A stretch of 64,000 nucleotides of DNA from Globomyces pollinis-pini (Eukaryota; Chytridiomycota; Chytridiomycetes; Rhizophydiales; Globomycetaceae). A program made the translations under genes and the position numbers. Numbering within the stretch: the first letter of the stretch is position 1; every line of letters starts with the position of its first letter. The notes under the pieces were generated by a model, which was given only the letters and a program-made list of their open reading frames with translations, made no database searches and was not told the DNA's origin. Shown here piece after piece: positions 12,001 to 24,558 of this stretch. The stretch covers positions 62,001-126,000 of the forward strand of contig MU621100.1 of assembly GCA_025399215.1 (NCBI GenBank). Direction: 5' to 3'.

Positions 12001-14059
12001 GAGACTGGGTTAGATAGTTTACAACAACATAATCTTATTGACCAAAATAGCAAGGCCATGGCGATCAAAAATGACGCACTAACAAAGTTGGATAGGCAAG
12101 TAGGTGGGATTGGAAATGCCAGCTCATCTAACGAACCCTTATCTAAGGTTACTGATGACAAACTAACAGTTGCTACTCAAATCAACAGTCATCCAGCAAC
12201 CTTTTCTGATAAACCTGTAACACAGATTCAAAATAAGGAACCCGACTCTATTGATAGAACGGTACCTGGAAAACTACCAACACCGGTATCCAAAAATGAG
12301 GTATTGGTTAAGGAGGCTGTTGAAAGATTCTCTCAAAAACCAGCGGTCAAAGAATTGGTAGATATTCCAACGGTTCCTGAAACTGAAATGCAACATGACG
12401 GGCGTATATCGACCAATGTCGTAGATGATAATACCGGCGAGAAAAAGAAAGGTGCATTTGGAAAGGTAAAAAAGTGGGCTGCCAAATTCGGTGGAGAAGG
12501 TAGCAAATCTAAAGAAAATTTGAATGATGCTGAGTCTGTTGAAAACATCGCCGAGATAGATGCACCAAAGAAGAAGAAAGGTTTTATGTCATCAATCACA
12601 AATTTGTCCAAATCGAAGGCAAGTTTAGCTGATGAGGCACTTACAGGAGAAGAGGGGGAGGATATGAAGAAGTCAGGCTCTCGAGATTCTATTACCAAAA
12701 AGGGACTGTTCAAGTCTCATTCAAAAGTATTCCCTGCTAATGTTGTTCCGTCCACATCCGAACCTCTGACAATAATGAATGCAAACGTTACAACACAGCA
12801 ACAAGTTGATGCAGCACCAGCTAAAGTCAAAGCAGGTCCGAAGTCTGCAAAGTATATGAACGCAATGGATATGCAAACACTTAAAGATCAGAATCCTGGC
12901 AATGATAATAATGCTAAAAATACTATTCCAGCAGCTGTTAGTTCAGATAAAGTTACGGAAGTTACGCGAAAGAACGAGGCAATAGAGATAGGTGAAAAAC
13001 CAAACACCCTTGAATCAGCAGAAAAACAAGCACCAATGTCACGCAGCAATTTAGATTTTAAAGCTTCAGTCTCGACCAACAATTTATCTCAAGACAATTT
13101 GAAGGCAGATAATGTTCCATCAAAGGCCAAGTCAGTCGGAAACTTGATTGATGCAAATGATGTTGAAAAATGGGTAAATTAAGTAAAGTTTAACGAATGA
13201 TAGCTTGCATCGCCTCAAAAAATTGTATGGAAAGACCACAAATGTGAAGTTAAGATTGTGGACTTTGAGCTTCATTGTACTGAGATAGGAAAAAGTAGTA
13301 TAGATTTTTTAAAACATAGACAAACCCTACAAACCTTATCTGCCAATTAGCTTGCGGAGAATGCTGGCATTTAAGATAGAAAAGGAGAAAAGCGTGGTGT
13401 TTGACTGTGTCATTCCAAGAGATGAGAAAGAAGGAGGAGACCTAAAAGATATCACAATTACTTTTGCTGATTCCTCTATTGCAAAGCTCTGGCATGACAA
13501 TATTGTATCACTTACATTTGGTGGTAAATTTACAAATCAATTTAAATTGTAGCGACTTATCAGGATTCACTTAAGAGGAATATACTGGTGCTGGCGGAGA
13601 AATCAGACAAAGATTCGACCAAGCTGATTGAAAAATATATGAAAGAAGTATTCGAAAAATGTCGCCGACCATTCGAAATCAAAGGTTAAATGAGATGCTA
13701 TTAACAGTTAGTGATTCAGTACAATGAGTTTAGTGTGGCAAATATGTTGGATAAGATGGATTTCAAAAACATGGGGAATATTGTGTTGACGAATGAAGAG
13801 TTTCTTCCGAGACTTCAACAAGTAATTGTAAGAGGTCAACATTCATTGAGTCCAAGTAAGTTTACAATTGCTTATGGTAGTTTCTTTGACCTGCGAGAAA
13901 GATCCTGTTGATGCTGCCTTGGATATTTTCAGATGTAACCACTCCAACTAATCTTTAGCCTCAATTGGATCTTCTAAAATCAAAGCATTACACGTAACTG
14001 GAATGGAGTTTAAGAGAGCAGATAACAATGTGTTATCTGGAATATTTAAAAAGAAATAA
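9052..14059 (+). CDS. Giant disordered protein with a degenerate sphingoid-base (LCB/DAGK-type) kinase-like C-terminus
   Basis: Nine short introns (9121-9153, 9686-9713, 11586-11617, 13174-13203, 13295-13319, 13524-13552, 13685-13711, 13856-13880, 13935-13958) leave exactly 1,585 codons. Residues ~1-330 contain a possibly folded region (FTDWGIDILNY, MSFLGRGILDVRMGWANV). The middle ~1,000 residues are Ser/Lys/Glu-rich and disordered, with five R-x-S-V motifs and repeated SKENL blocks. The last ~250 residues resemble the N-terminal half of sphingosine kinases: KCEVKIVDFELHCTE, ITITFADSSIAKLWHDNI, YQDSLKRNILVL and DPVDAALDIFR. Where active kinases have NP.GGKG and SGDG it reads AEKSDKDS and VLTNEEF, and it stops before the C-terminal lobe, so catalysis is unlikely. 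The exon after 13203 has a stop just upstream and no ATG, so it must be spliced to the long reading frame. Confidence 0.75.
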
Positions 14060-14086
14060 AGACAATGATATAAATGGCGTTTTATT

Positions 14087-16131
14087 TCAACTGTTTGATT
14101 CTAAAAGCTTATCATCTGGGTGATACTTTTGAAGTTCTTGAATCCAGACATTAAATGATCCTGTAACTTGCCTATGTCTAATAAACTGTTCTTGAACAGA
14201 CTTGATTTGGTCATTTTTAAAAGTTGCTGTTGCAACAGTATGGCAAGTATCACACTTCAATACATTAAAATTTTCGTTTTTCATGAGATCTACGCACTCT
14301 GCACAATAAGTATGCCCACAAGGAGACAACGTAACTGGCTGATGAAACAAATCAAGACTTCTTGGGCATATAAAACCAGTCTATAATAAATTGAATAACT
14401 TTTATACCTCCAATCGTTCTTCTGATAAATTATACTCTATTAGTTTGTTCTTCATCTCATTTTCTATTTTCTTTAAGTATATCATTCTTGGATGATATTG
14501 ATCTTTTTCTAATTCCGCGATTCGATCACTCAATACTATGATTTGTTTTTGTTTTTCACGTATGATAAAGTTTGAACTATCCAATTCTTGTAATAGCGAT
14601 TTTTCCTTTCCTGGGATAATCAGCTATAGTGACCTTACTTTGCCATTTTCTTTCAATATCTGAAATCAGTTCAGCGTCAACGGTTGATCTCAAGTTGGCT
14701 TCGTCTTTCTTCTTGCTTGCGGAAAGTGCAGCGGCCCTCTGTTTCTCTGATTTTTGGACCTCTTTGAAGATTAAATTATCATCATTGATACCTTCATTTA
14801 ATTGAGCATTCATTCCCCAAATTTGTTCATCTTTTCTTTCCAGTTTTTCCTCATAGTCTTCAATTATTTCTGATATTTTTTTTAATAGTTGTGCAATTTC
14901 TTCATCTTTACGTACAACATTTGCTTCGCAGCTAATCAACTGTTCTTTCAAGTCATCTTTTGCTTTCTGTAGCGCAGCCAGATCTGCTTGAAGACCTTTT
15001 TTTTGTTTCTAAGGTAAAATTCATCATAGAATACTATTGAGAGTTGACAAGCATTTTTCGCTTCATCAAGCTCCAAAGTCAATTCTTCATTTTCATGTTT
15101 CTTTATATCAAAGTTCTTTTTGACTATTTGGTAATTTACTGTTACATCTTTGTTTGCATCAATAAGCTCTCTAACATTAAGACCCATGAATCACTAAACC
15201 TTATTCTCTTTTGCAGCTGTTCATTCTCTTGCCCTAAAGTAGTGCCAGATTCTGTTAATTGCTGTGTTTTTTGTAGTAATTCACTAGCAATCATTAGGAA
15301 CAATACTATTTATACTTGTTGTTTCGTTGTAAGTTGTCAACAATTCGATGTAGCTTTATAATTTCCACTTTAAGCTCATCAACTTTAAACAGTTTATCAC
15401 TGGAGTTAAAGACAATATCTTACTCAACAGATTGCCTTTCATTTTGCAATTCAGTCGTTAATGCGATGATTTGTTCTTCTTTTACTTGTAATAGATGGTC
15501 TTCTTTGGATGCACTCCTAACTATTATTAAAGGAAGGTTTACAATTTAAAAGCTTCAAACTCTTCACGAATTGAAGAAAGTTGTTGCTTTTGTTGCGCTG
15601 TTTCTGCTTGAAGCTGCTGTCTCATCTTTGTCTCTTTCAATAGTATTCTTTCACATTCTTCTCTGAAAACCTGTTAATCGTTTTCGTTTACTGTGATCGA
15701 TCAAATCGAGTATTAGATGAGTTTGCGATTCTTAACTCTGCAATTGTTGATATATTCTTGGCGATTGATGAACTCAAGTGTTCATTTTCGGATTTTAGTT
15801 TTGCCAGTAGTGAATCTTTAGACATTGCATCTTGCACAAGTTCTACAAATCAATCAATACATCCACAAACGTTTGTTCTTTTCGAATAATTGATCTGAAT
15901 AAAGCTTTAGCTTCTTCATTGTCATCGTCGCTAGTTGTGAATTAGGTTTTCAAAATCAATAATACTGGTGAATCCATTGCAATCAGGCGGTCCGATAATT
16001 TCATAATCTGGCTGTCTTTCTCCATTAACCGGTGTACTCAAACGATTTTTGAATGTTAATTCAATTTGTGGGAGCATGACAAGAGTAGGAAATAAACTAT
16101 GAGCGGTTGACGACGTCATGTTTTTGCACAT
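14087..16131 (-). CDS. Long coiled-coil protein with C-terminal RING finger (putative E3 ubiquitin ligase)
   Basis: About ten exons linked by 21-35-nt introns. The N-terminal exon (16131 down to ~15960) joins through a 35-nt intron to MTMKKLKLYSDQLFEKNK. Most of the protein is heptad-rich coiled coil, e.g. LLAKLKSENEHLSSSIAKN, RMRQ/QLQAE stretches and EIAQLLKKISEIIEDYEEKL. The last exon carries a RING: CPRSL..PVTLSPCGHTYCAEC then KCDTC. Ending in a RING after a long coiled coil recalls Bre1-type ligases, but the RING sequence is not a clear Bre1 match, so no orthologue is named. Exon joins were chosen because each restores the heptad pattern; the exact first ATG is uncertain (16131 is the first in-frame ATG I can support). 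Confidence 0.7.
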
Positions 16132-16230
16132 TTTTTTAGCTATTACGCGATTTGCGAGGCTAAACCAAGGCCTGCCATTCAAATAGTTGGACTTTATATA
16201 TTCAATAGTATCTCAATCCACATGTACTTT

Positions 16231-17529
16231 TTATTGTTCGACTGCATCAACATTAATTGTCCAATCTGGTATTATAGATTGCTCGGTATAATTCGCCGCT
16301 TTCACTTCACCGTGTACGGAAAGTTTGGCACTTCCAAGTAATGATGCCCCAACATAGCAGATAAGGTTTGGTTGAAAGATCGACTTTAGGAATTTAATTC
16401 TGGGAGATAATCGATTTAAAATCTGATATTTAGGAATTTTGTCTGAATCTGACATCAATTGATACTGGAGTCTTGGCCCTAAACCAGGAATCATACTTGA
16501 ACCACCAATTAGAACAGAATTCTGAACCATCTCATTTCTTATATCAATTGGGCACTAATATGTAAGTATAAAGATACTACCTTCACCAAGCAATTCAAAA
16601 TTGCAGACTGAATAGATATATCTTCAATCGTTTTCTCAAACAAAGTTTCAACACAGGCTTCTCTGATCCATCCTGGTATTTTTAACATTGATTTTGAATT
16701 TATGCGGAAGTAAACATCTTTGATGAGGGTATAATGCGAAGAATCTGGTTGAATATTTGGGACGGTTAAAGCAGCAAGAGCTATCTGGACTTTAATTTTT
16801 TCAATATCCCAATCAGATAAGGTATCAAGGAATTCTGTGGTTGTTGAAATACCTGAGTCTGTAATATCAGTGACAATTTTAGCATGAATGAGTAAAGTTT
16901 TTAATCTTTGTGTGATATGCTTCCCAGCATTTGGAACTGACGTATAATAATTATAAAGTGGTCTATTATCAAATACCTAAAAATTAGTCTGTGGATTTCC
17001 AATACTTACAGGTATGACAATAGTTTCGTTGAAGCCAATATCAATGATTAATCCATTAGGTTGTGCAAATACCATTAGAGCCAAATTACAGGAAGGTATA
17101 AACGAAACTGAATTAAACTGGAATTAAATAGACACAAATTACATTGAACTTCAATAGGAGCGCATCTAACCTGGGATTGTAATTAATGCAAAATACAATA
17201 CCTATATGAATAATAAGATGCAGTAAAAGCTACCAATTGCGTTTGTCGATCAAATTCAAATGGACGGATTCCACAAAGATAACCTTCCTGGTCCTTTCAT
17301 CATTAACAATTAGAATCTGATGAATGAATTTGATGAATTGATAGATTGAATCCAGGGTCGATAAATCCGGAGTTTTTAGGATATGTCTTGGATTCAATTC
17401 ACCAGAGTAACCCAATTTAGTTAATAAAGTACCTATTTCTATAATAACACGATCTTCAGACCCATAAAAGGAAGCTTTTCGAAGCAAAGAGGTCGTTGAA
17501 GATCCACTCCCAGTTCTTGAATACGACAT
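16231..17529 (-). CDS. ARP10: Actin-related protein 10 (dynactin Arp11 subunit)
   Basis: Begins MSYSRTGSGSSTTSLLRK; the phosphate-loop region reads IIEIGTLLTKLGYSGE. Later exons give GLIIDIGFNETIVIPV (second phosphate loop), a mid-region with IREACVETLFE, then LVKCPIDIRNEMVQNSVLIGG and SSMIPGLGPRL, the actin-fold GG.(S/T)M.PG motif. CPID.R just before it is characteristic of Arp10/Arp11 rather than conventional actin. At the pointed end of the dynactin Arp1 filament this protein helps recruit cargo to dynein. Length (roughly 370-380 aa after introns) suits the family. The protein ends NVDAVEQ. Several 24-31-nt introns interrupt it, not all precisely resolved. Confidence 0.85.
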
Positions 17530-17563
17530 TTAAAAATCAAACAAAAACAAAGATTTATTAACA

Positions 17564-18012
17564 TTACAAATTGATACTGTCCAACGACATCCAGCTTCCT
17601 TCTCCATACGGATTCCCGTCATTGTTGTAGCAAATTAATTTGGTCATTTTCTTGTTTAAGGCGTGAATGTCTTTATCCTCAGATGACATGGATAACATAT
17701 TCAACTGTTTAATCAAATGTACATTGGATAACTTTGATTTTGATTTTTGTTGTGATTTAGAGATATGAACCGATTCTAAACGTTTAGCTAGTAGGTTATC
17801 AATGCAATCGGTATGTTTTTTAGAGTGTTTTTGTATGGTAATTCGATGCATTTGATGAATGATTGAATGAAATTGACTTGCTGAATTCCTATTCTCATCC
17901 ATCAAAGCAAATTCTTTGTGAAAGTAATTTAACATGAGATTCTGTTGTTTTTTGAGTCAACTTTCCATGCCGTCCAAACGCCTCTACACGTAGCTTTGAA
18001 TTCATTTAACAT
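17564..18012 (-). CDS. Small unknown protein
   Basis: The main exon (up to 17935) encodes a helical basic protein: MLNYFHKEFALMDENRN, SIIHQMHRITIQKHSKKHTD and LSNVHLIKQLNMLSMS, ending GSWMSLDSINL. An upstream ATG at 18012 opens MLNEFKATCRGVWTAWK and would join in frame by a 20-nt GT-AG intron, giving about 142 aa; this first exon is tentative because the intron is shorter than usual here. I recognise no family. It ends only 34 nt upstream of the Arp10 start codon on the same strand, so the two might share a transcript or be one gene; I found no clean splice to prove that. Confidence 0.45.
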
Positions 18013-18268
18013 TGAATTCAAACAAAGTAGGAAAGAATCAAGAGTTTAGGAAAGAAAGCCATGGATTTATGAGACTTAGCATTCAGAAAGACTTTGGAAA
18101 CTCTAATCCTGATAATTACAATCTCATTCAACGTAAAGATTATTTCAGTTCGATATCCATTTATTATTTCAGTTCGATATCCAGTTATCGTGTATTATAT
18201 TTCATGGCATCTTTCTTTTCTCGCTTGTGTTCATGTCAAAAACAAATGCATCCCAATTCGCAAGTACG

Positions 18269-19629
18269 ATGACCTTCCTTTTCTTCAAAGAAATGCTCTT
18301 TGTTCTGGCTTTGATATTTGGTGGTTGCTGTTCCAATGTTTTTACTCTCGAAGTCATGGTTCGGTATCAACACCAATCTTTAAACCATTAGTGTTGTTCC
18401 TAGTTCCGGAAATCTAATCACTTTTGCACAATTCTTATTTGTTGCTGTCGAAGCTTCCTTGCACCAAATTAAATTTCAAAAGTCTTGGTGGCCATTTAGG
18501 TTACGGGACAGGGTTGTACCATTGAAGGATTGGATTATTATGGTTATTTTATTTTGGTAAGTGTCATTAGCTATAATCTTTTGAATGAAGGTGCCTTGAA
18601 CTTGAAATTAATATCTGTTAGGTCTGTATCGGTATTAAACAATTATGCACTTGGATTCAGGATATCAATGCCATTACATATTATCTTTAGATCAGGTTCT
18701 TTATTGGTATCCATGATTATTGGTTATACTTTTTTCAACAGAAGATTCTCTACACGTCAAGTCATTGGTGTGTTGCTTGTTACCGTACACTTATTGATGA
18801 TTGACTGTAATAGTTTGGAGTTGTGATTTCAACATACGCATCTAGGAAACCAACTGCAACTCATGCCGATACAATCCCGGAGGATATTCCAATCTCAGAG
18901 TTTATCATGGGAATTTGTTTGTTAACTTTAGCATTGGTGATTTCTTGTTTCCTTGGCCAATTTCAACAAGTATGATTTTATTTCCCTGATGTATCTCTAG
19001 GTTACATAGTATATAACAAAGAAATTGACAGCATAGTGCTAAATACGGAAAGGAATGGAGAGAAGGAGTTTTCTACATGCATGCGTTATGGTAACTATCA
19101 AAAAACAACATTAAACCTTAGTTTACCAACGTTTGGACTCTTCTATAAGGATATTATGACACAAGTGAATTTATTCAATCAATCTGAATTAATTTCGATT
19201 GGCGAGTTAATCAAATCTTTTTGTTCAAACTCGTTTATGATCAATGTATATGAATTTTTCCAATTACACCTATTGAATGATATATTTTTCCCTATTTTAT
19301 GGGTTGCTCTGTTTATGAACATGATTACTCAATGTAAACGTTATATCCAAATAATTCGTTGTAGATGTTTGTATTTCAGGTGTTTCCAAGTTAACTTCTA
19401 TGGCCAGTTCAGTTACTGTTAATCTTGTATGATGAAAGCCATTGATATATAGGTGTTATCTGTACGGAAATTCATGTCGTTGATTCTATCTATACTACTA
19501 TTTAAGCATCAATTGACGATGGGAAATATAGTAGGAGCTATTTTGGTGATTTTTGGAACAATAGTATATAGTATAGCTCCAAATGCAGCTCTACCTAGTA
19601 CAAGTGAAGTGGAAAAGAAAAATAAATAG
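18269..19629 (+). CDS. YEA4: UDP-N-acetylglucosamine/nucleotide-sugar transporter, YEA4/SLC35B4 family
   Basis: Drug/metabolite-superfamily transporter that moves nucleotide sugars into ER/Golgi, feeding chitin and glycan synthesis in fungi. The start, MTFLFFKEMLFVLALIFGG, leads into CCSNVFTLE, the signature of this family. After a 28-nt intron comes SGNLITFAQFLFVAVEA, then VLNNYALGFRISMPLHIIF, RSGSLLVSMIIGY and KYGKEWREGVFYMHAL, all in family order. The last exon gives MGNIVGAILVIFGTIVYS and a Lys-rich tail (EVEKKNK), compatible with ER retrieval. Introns are 28-31 nt except two of about 62-65 nt, unusually long for this window. Exon 1 start chosen because the only upstream ATGs are out of frame. 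Confidence 0.85.
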
Positions 19630-19704
19630 GTGGTATTATTTAAACCCGATCATTATTACAAATAAGCTCTGTAATGCTACATCTAATAACTTTATTACAC
19701 TATA

Positions 19705-21489
19705 CTAAGCCCACAATTTGATTGTTCTATCAGCACAACCAGATATCAAACCTCGTTGACCCCAGACCAGTCCATGAATGTAGCCCTTTGATTCATTATA
19801 ATAAATCAACTTACCTTATGCCCAGTAAGTGTAATATCATTTTGGAAATTCCTCAAATCCCATCGCTTAATGGTATGATCATGAGATCCACTGAAAAGTA
19901 CATTGTGGGTGAATTCTAATTGCCAAACTTCCTATCTAATTAAAAAAAGATAATTACCCATTTATGCCCTGATAATGTTCCAACGCGACTGTAGTCATTT
20001 AAATTAAACGCACTTATATTTGAATCATATGTTGATCCAAATAGTAAATTAGAGCCTGTACTAATATCCAAAACCTAAATATAAGAAGAATAAATACTGT
20101 TACTTCACTTGAAAGATGTGATAATGTATTTTCACAAACCATTGTTTGTAAATCCCAAATCTACAATTAGATGTATTCAAAAACCTTTATGGATTTATCA
20201 CTTGAAGCACTGATAAGTTTATCATTATAAAACTTGATTGAATTGACTCCACGAGTATGTCCTTGTAAACTACCTAACCGTTCCTGAGTCTCTAAATCCC
20301 AAATTGTAATTGTGGTATCGGACGAAGCAGTATAGATCCGATTATTTCTGATTATCAAACCATATATCTTTCCAATATCCGAATTCAACGTTTTGATTGG
20401 TGTATTAGAATCTGAAGACAGATCCCAAATATTTATTCTTGCATCTGAACTTCCGCTATACAAATGATTTCGATGAGTATCTAATGCTAACGACCATACG
20501 GAAAGTTGATGGCCTTGAAACGTTCTGTCTAACACTCCAGAGTATGAATCAAATATCTAAAAGATTAGTTTGGAAAGTAAAGAACTATTGGAAAGGTGAA
20601 ATGATGATCTACGAAAGAAACTTACTTTGACAGAGCCATCATAAGATCCAGCGAATAATGTTCCATTGTTATGTGCTAATGAAGTAATTCCTGATCGCAA
20701 TGAACTAATAGTAGACACACAAGTCATTCCTGACTCTGACCAGTTATGCTAAGAGTTAACATATATACAAAGTACATGTGCTACAATTTCATCATTTTGA
20801 CTTTGTAACGACTCATTGCTGCTTGATATATCTCTGCTCGGCATTTGTTGATCCATCGAATCGTCGTTGGTGGGAGATGCTTTTGTGCCATTCGATATTG
20901 ATAGTTTTCCTTTCAATAAGGTTTTGATAATTCCTTGTTGCTCCTAAAAAACATGTGAGTGGTGTATTACACGTACCAACACCATTGTTTCTAAATGCGC
21001 CAATCTCTGGTCGGTATTATTGATGAAGGCCCTCAACTGGTGATATGGACATGAAGATAAATGTTCCTTGACTTTGATAGAGACATCATAAAAATCACAA
21101 CCATACTGACTATAAATACAATGTTTAGCAGTATATAAACATTCATTTTCCACATGATGCTGAATATTTTCATAACGAACAGTGACAGGACAACCACTTT
21201 CATGAAAAGGACAATGAACCAGTAATTCCTGAACCAAACCGTGTAGAGCTAAATTAGCATGAAATTGAGATTTGGATAATTTCGTTCTACACAAAGGACA
21301 CTGAAGTTCGAATGATAAAGATTGCGATAGACAAGAATTACAAAAGGAATGATGGCATTGACTTGTAATTACTGGGTCATTTAATAAATCCTGACAACTA
21401 CAATGGATTAGAACATCTAAGAAATACATAGGACAAATCAGTGATTTTGAGGGAGGTTGAATGCACATTTCTGATGTTATTTTTTTCAT
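19705..21489 (-). CDS. TRAF7-like RING / TRAF zinc finger / WD40 protein
   Basis: The N-terminus from ATG 21489 reads MKKITSEMCIQPPSKS. Removing a 30-nt intron completes the RING: CPICQDLLNDP..CHHSFCNSCL..CPLC. TRAF-type zinc fingers follow (HCPFHESGCPVTVRYENIQHH and HCIYSQYGCDF..HLSSCPYH), then a coiled coil (NNTDQRLAHLETM). The 3' half encodes WD40 repeats: GHQLSVWSLALD.SGSSDARINIWD, TASSDTTITIWD, GHTRGVNSI.SASSDKSIKVFE and a final GCADRTIKLWA. RING-zinc finger-coiled coil-WD40 is the architecture of animal TRAF7, a ubiquitin ligase acting in MAPK signalling. Whether the function is shared is unknown. Several WD exons are separated by short introns whose limits I did not all fix. Confidence 0.8.
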
Positions 21490-21703
21490 ACTTGGGGTTA
21501 AGTTAGTATTGGGAAAAACAGGAACCCAAGTGACGGAATATTTATTGGGATCAATATGCAAAAACCTATGAAATACTTGAACCAAAACCCATTCAATAAT
21601 GGAACCAAACCCCCATTAACTACGCTGGAATCGTTCCTCATATTCCCCATTTCACTTTGACTTTCTCTCTTTTTTGTTTGTTTTTTCTTCGTTTTTTAAG
21701 CTA

Positions 21704-23347
<1,644 letters not shown>

Positions 23348-23398
23348 AATGACATTCAAAAACTTTGGATCGATAAATATTAATATAAGATTTTTAAA

Positions 23399-23782
23399 AT
23401 GGAAATAATATATTCCACTTGCTATAAAATACTGAATGCTATGCTGAGTGAACTGGAAGAAATCATGCTCTATTATCAAGTTGTAACTACTTCATCCTAC
23501 CAACCACTCTATACGTGTAATGGAAACTCTCATCCACAACTAGGAAAAATTTATGTCCACCCCCATGAACTGTTGGCAAGTATATTTAAGATGAGAGGTC
23601 AAGCAAACTATTATGAAATTGACTCTGATGAATACGAATCAGTCGATAATTCAGAGATTATGGAGAAAATAACTAGTCAAGGTCCTGATTCCAGTCAAAC
23701 TCTGGTGATTGTTTTACTGAGCTCCGCTTCCAGATCTCAATACCAAATACTACAACTACTTCCAATCTATTTGAATAACTGA
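23399..23782 (+). CDS. Small unknown protein
   Basis: An uninterrupted frame of 127 aa starting MEIIYSTCYKILNAML; the more likely start may be the second ATG, MLSELEEIMLYYQ. It contains GKIYVHPHELLASIFKMRGQ, an acidic segment (EIDSDEYESVDNSEIMEK) and a hydrophobic end (LVIVLLSSASRSQYQILQLL). No family recognised. It lies 51 nt after the RVB1 stop on the same strand and is convergent with the STEEP1-like gene. Confidence 0.5.
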   Translation: MEIIYSTCYKILNAMLSELEEIMLYYQVVTTSSYQPLYTCNGNSHPQLGKIYVHPHELLASIFKMRGQANYYEIDSDEYESVDNSEIMEKITSQGPDSSQTLVIVLLSSASRSQYQILQLLPIYLNN

Positions 23783-23891
23783 TGATGCCCCAAATTTAAA
23801 TAACAAAATCGTAAGGAATGGGACTGTGAATGGTGGAATTGAGATTAAACGTATATTTTAAGATTTGTAAAGAAGTGATTAGATTGATGAT

Positions 23892-24252
23892 TCAAATTAG
23901 GTTGGAGAGATTGAATTCTTTCTGATTTCCAACAGCATTCTGTAATATGTATAAATAACGTCCACCTTGATGATATGCCAAAGGAAGTTGACATCCAGGA
24001 CAAGAATATCGCAATTGTTTTTCAAATCCAGAAGCACTAGTATATCAATATTAAGAGTATAAGATACCGTTTGATGATAACTGGATCGATAGGAGACATA
24101 TTAATATGTACATTCAACTTATCCTCATCCAAAACTATTGAACTATCGACTGGCCTTTTAGGGAGTAAATCGAAAGTGCTGTCAACCGTTAGCACATATT
24201 CACCACAGTAGAGGCAATGGAATACTGAATCAGAAGGGGATGGATTAACCAT
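23892..24252 (-). CDS. STEEP1-like (CXorf56/UPF0428) protein
   Basis: A 31-nt intron splits 109 codons. The protein has the family layout: CLYCGEYVLTVDSTFDLLPK with RPVDSSIVLDEDK, then PVIIKR, GFEKQLRYSCPGCQLPLAYH and YLYILQNAVG. The two Cys pairs (CxxC-like LYCG and CPGC) probably bind zinc. Human STEEP1 helps STING leave the ER, but homologues in STING-less organisms suggest an older role, also linked to spliceosome complexes in some species; function here is inferred. The protein is shorter than the animal homologue, which has a long coiled C-terminal extension absent here. Confidence 0.75.
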
Positions 24253-24558
24253 GGTGATGGAAAAGTGAAGACTAAAAAAAATTACAAGGATTACTGTAGG
24301 AATCCATAGTAGTTTTAATACAACTGTGACTCAAATATGCAATGACCAGTTGGATTTATCGTAGGTTATTCTGGTAGATCCTGGTAGTATCCTGCTATAA
24401 AACGCGCTTCGATTAGGAATTGTTTAGAACTTCTTCAGCAAGTCATTCAGTCCCTCATTAGCGATATAGATAAAACCAACTTGAAGCTTGATTAAAAACA
24501 ATACAATTTATTCAAGTATTTGATAGTTTGTATAACTGGATGAAAGAACAGAATCTAA
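24253..24558. other. Intergenic region with no recognised element
   Basis: About 306 bases between the STEEP1-like start and the 3' end of the 7-TM gene, both on the minus strand; it should hold the STEEP1-like promoter and the 7-TM gene's 3' UTR. I see no other structure. Confidence 0.4.

Noticed and set aside
13352..14059. Separate small genes with their own starts between 13,200 and 14,060
   Set aside because: The first segment has no ATG and an upstream stop; the join at 13174-13203 and later introns give one frame with the large gene, with exact codon arithmetic.
15931..16131. Independent 60-80-residue gene upstream of the coiled-coil RING gene
   Set aside because: Its frame has no ATG in its first part, and a 35-nt GT-AG intron joins it in frame to the coiled-coil gene, so it is treated as the first exon.
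20439..20630. Plus-strand ORF over the WD40 region
   Set aside because: Antisense of clear WD40 repeats; no recognisable protein features.
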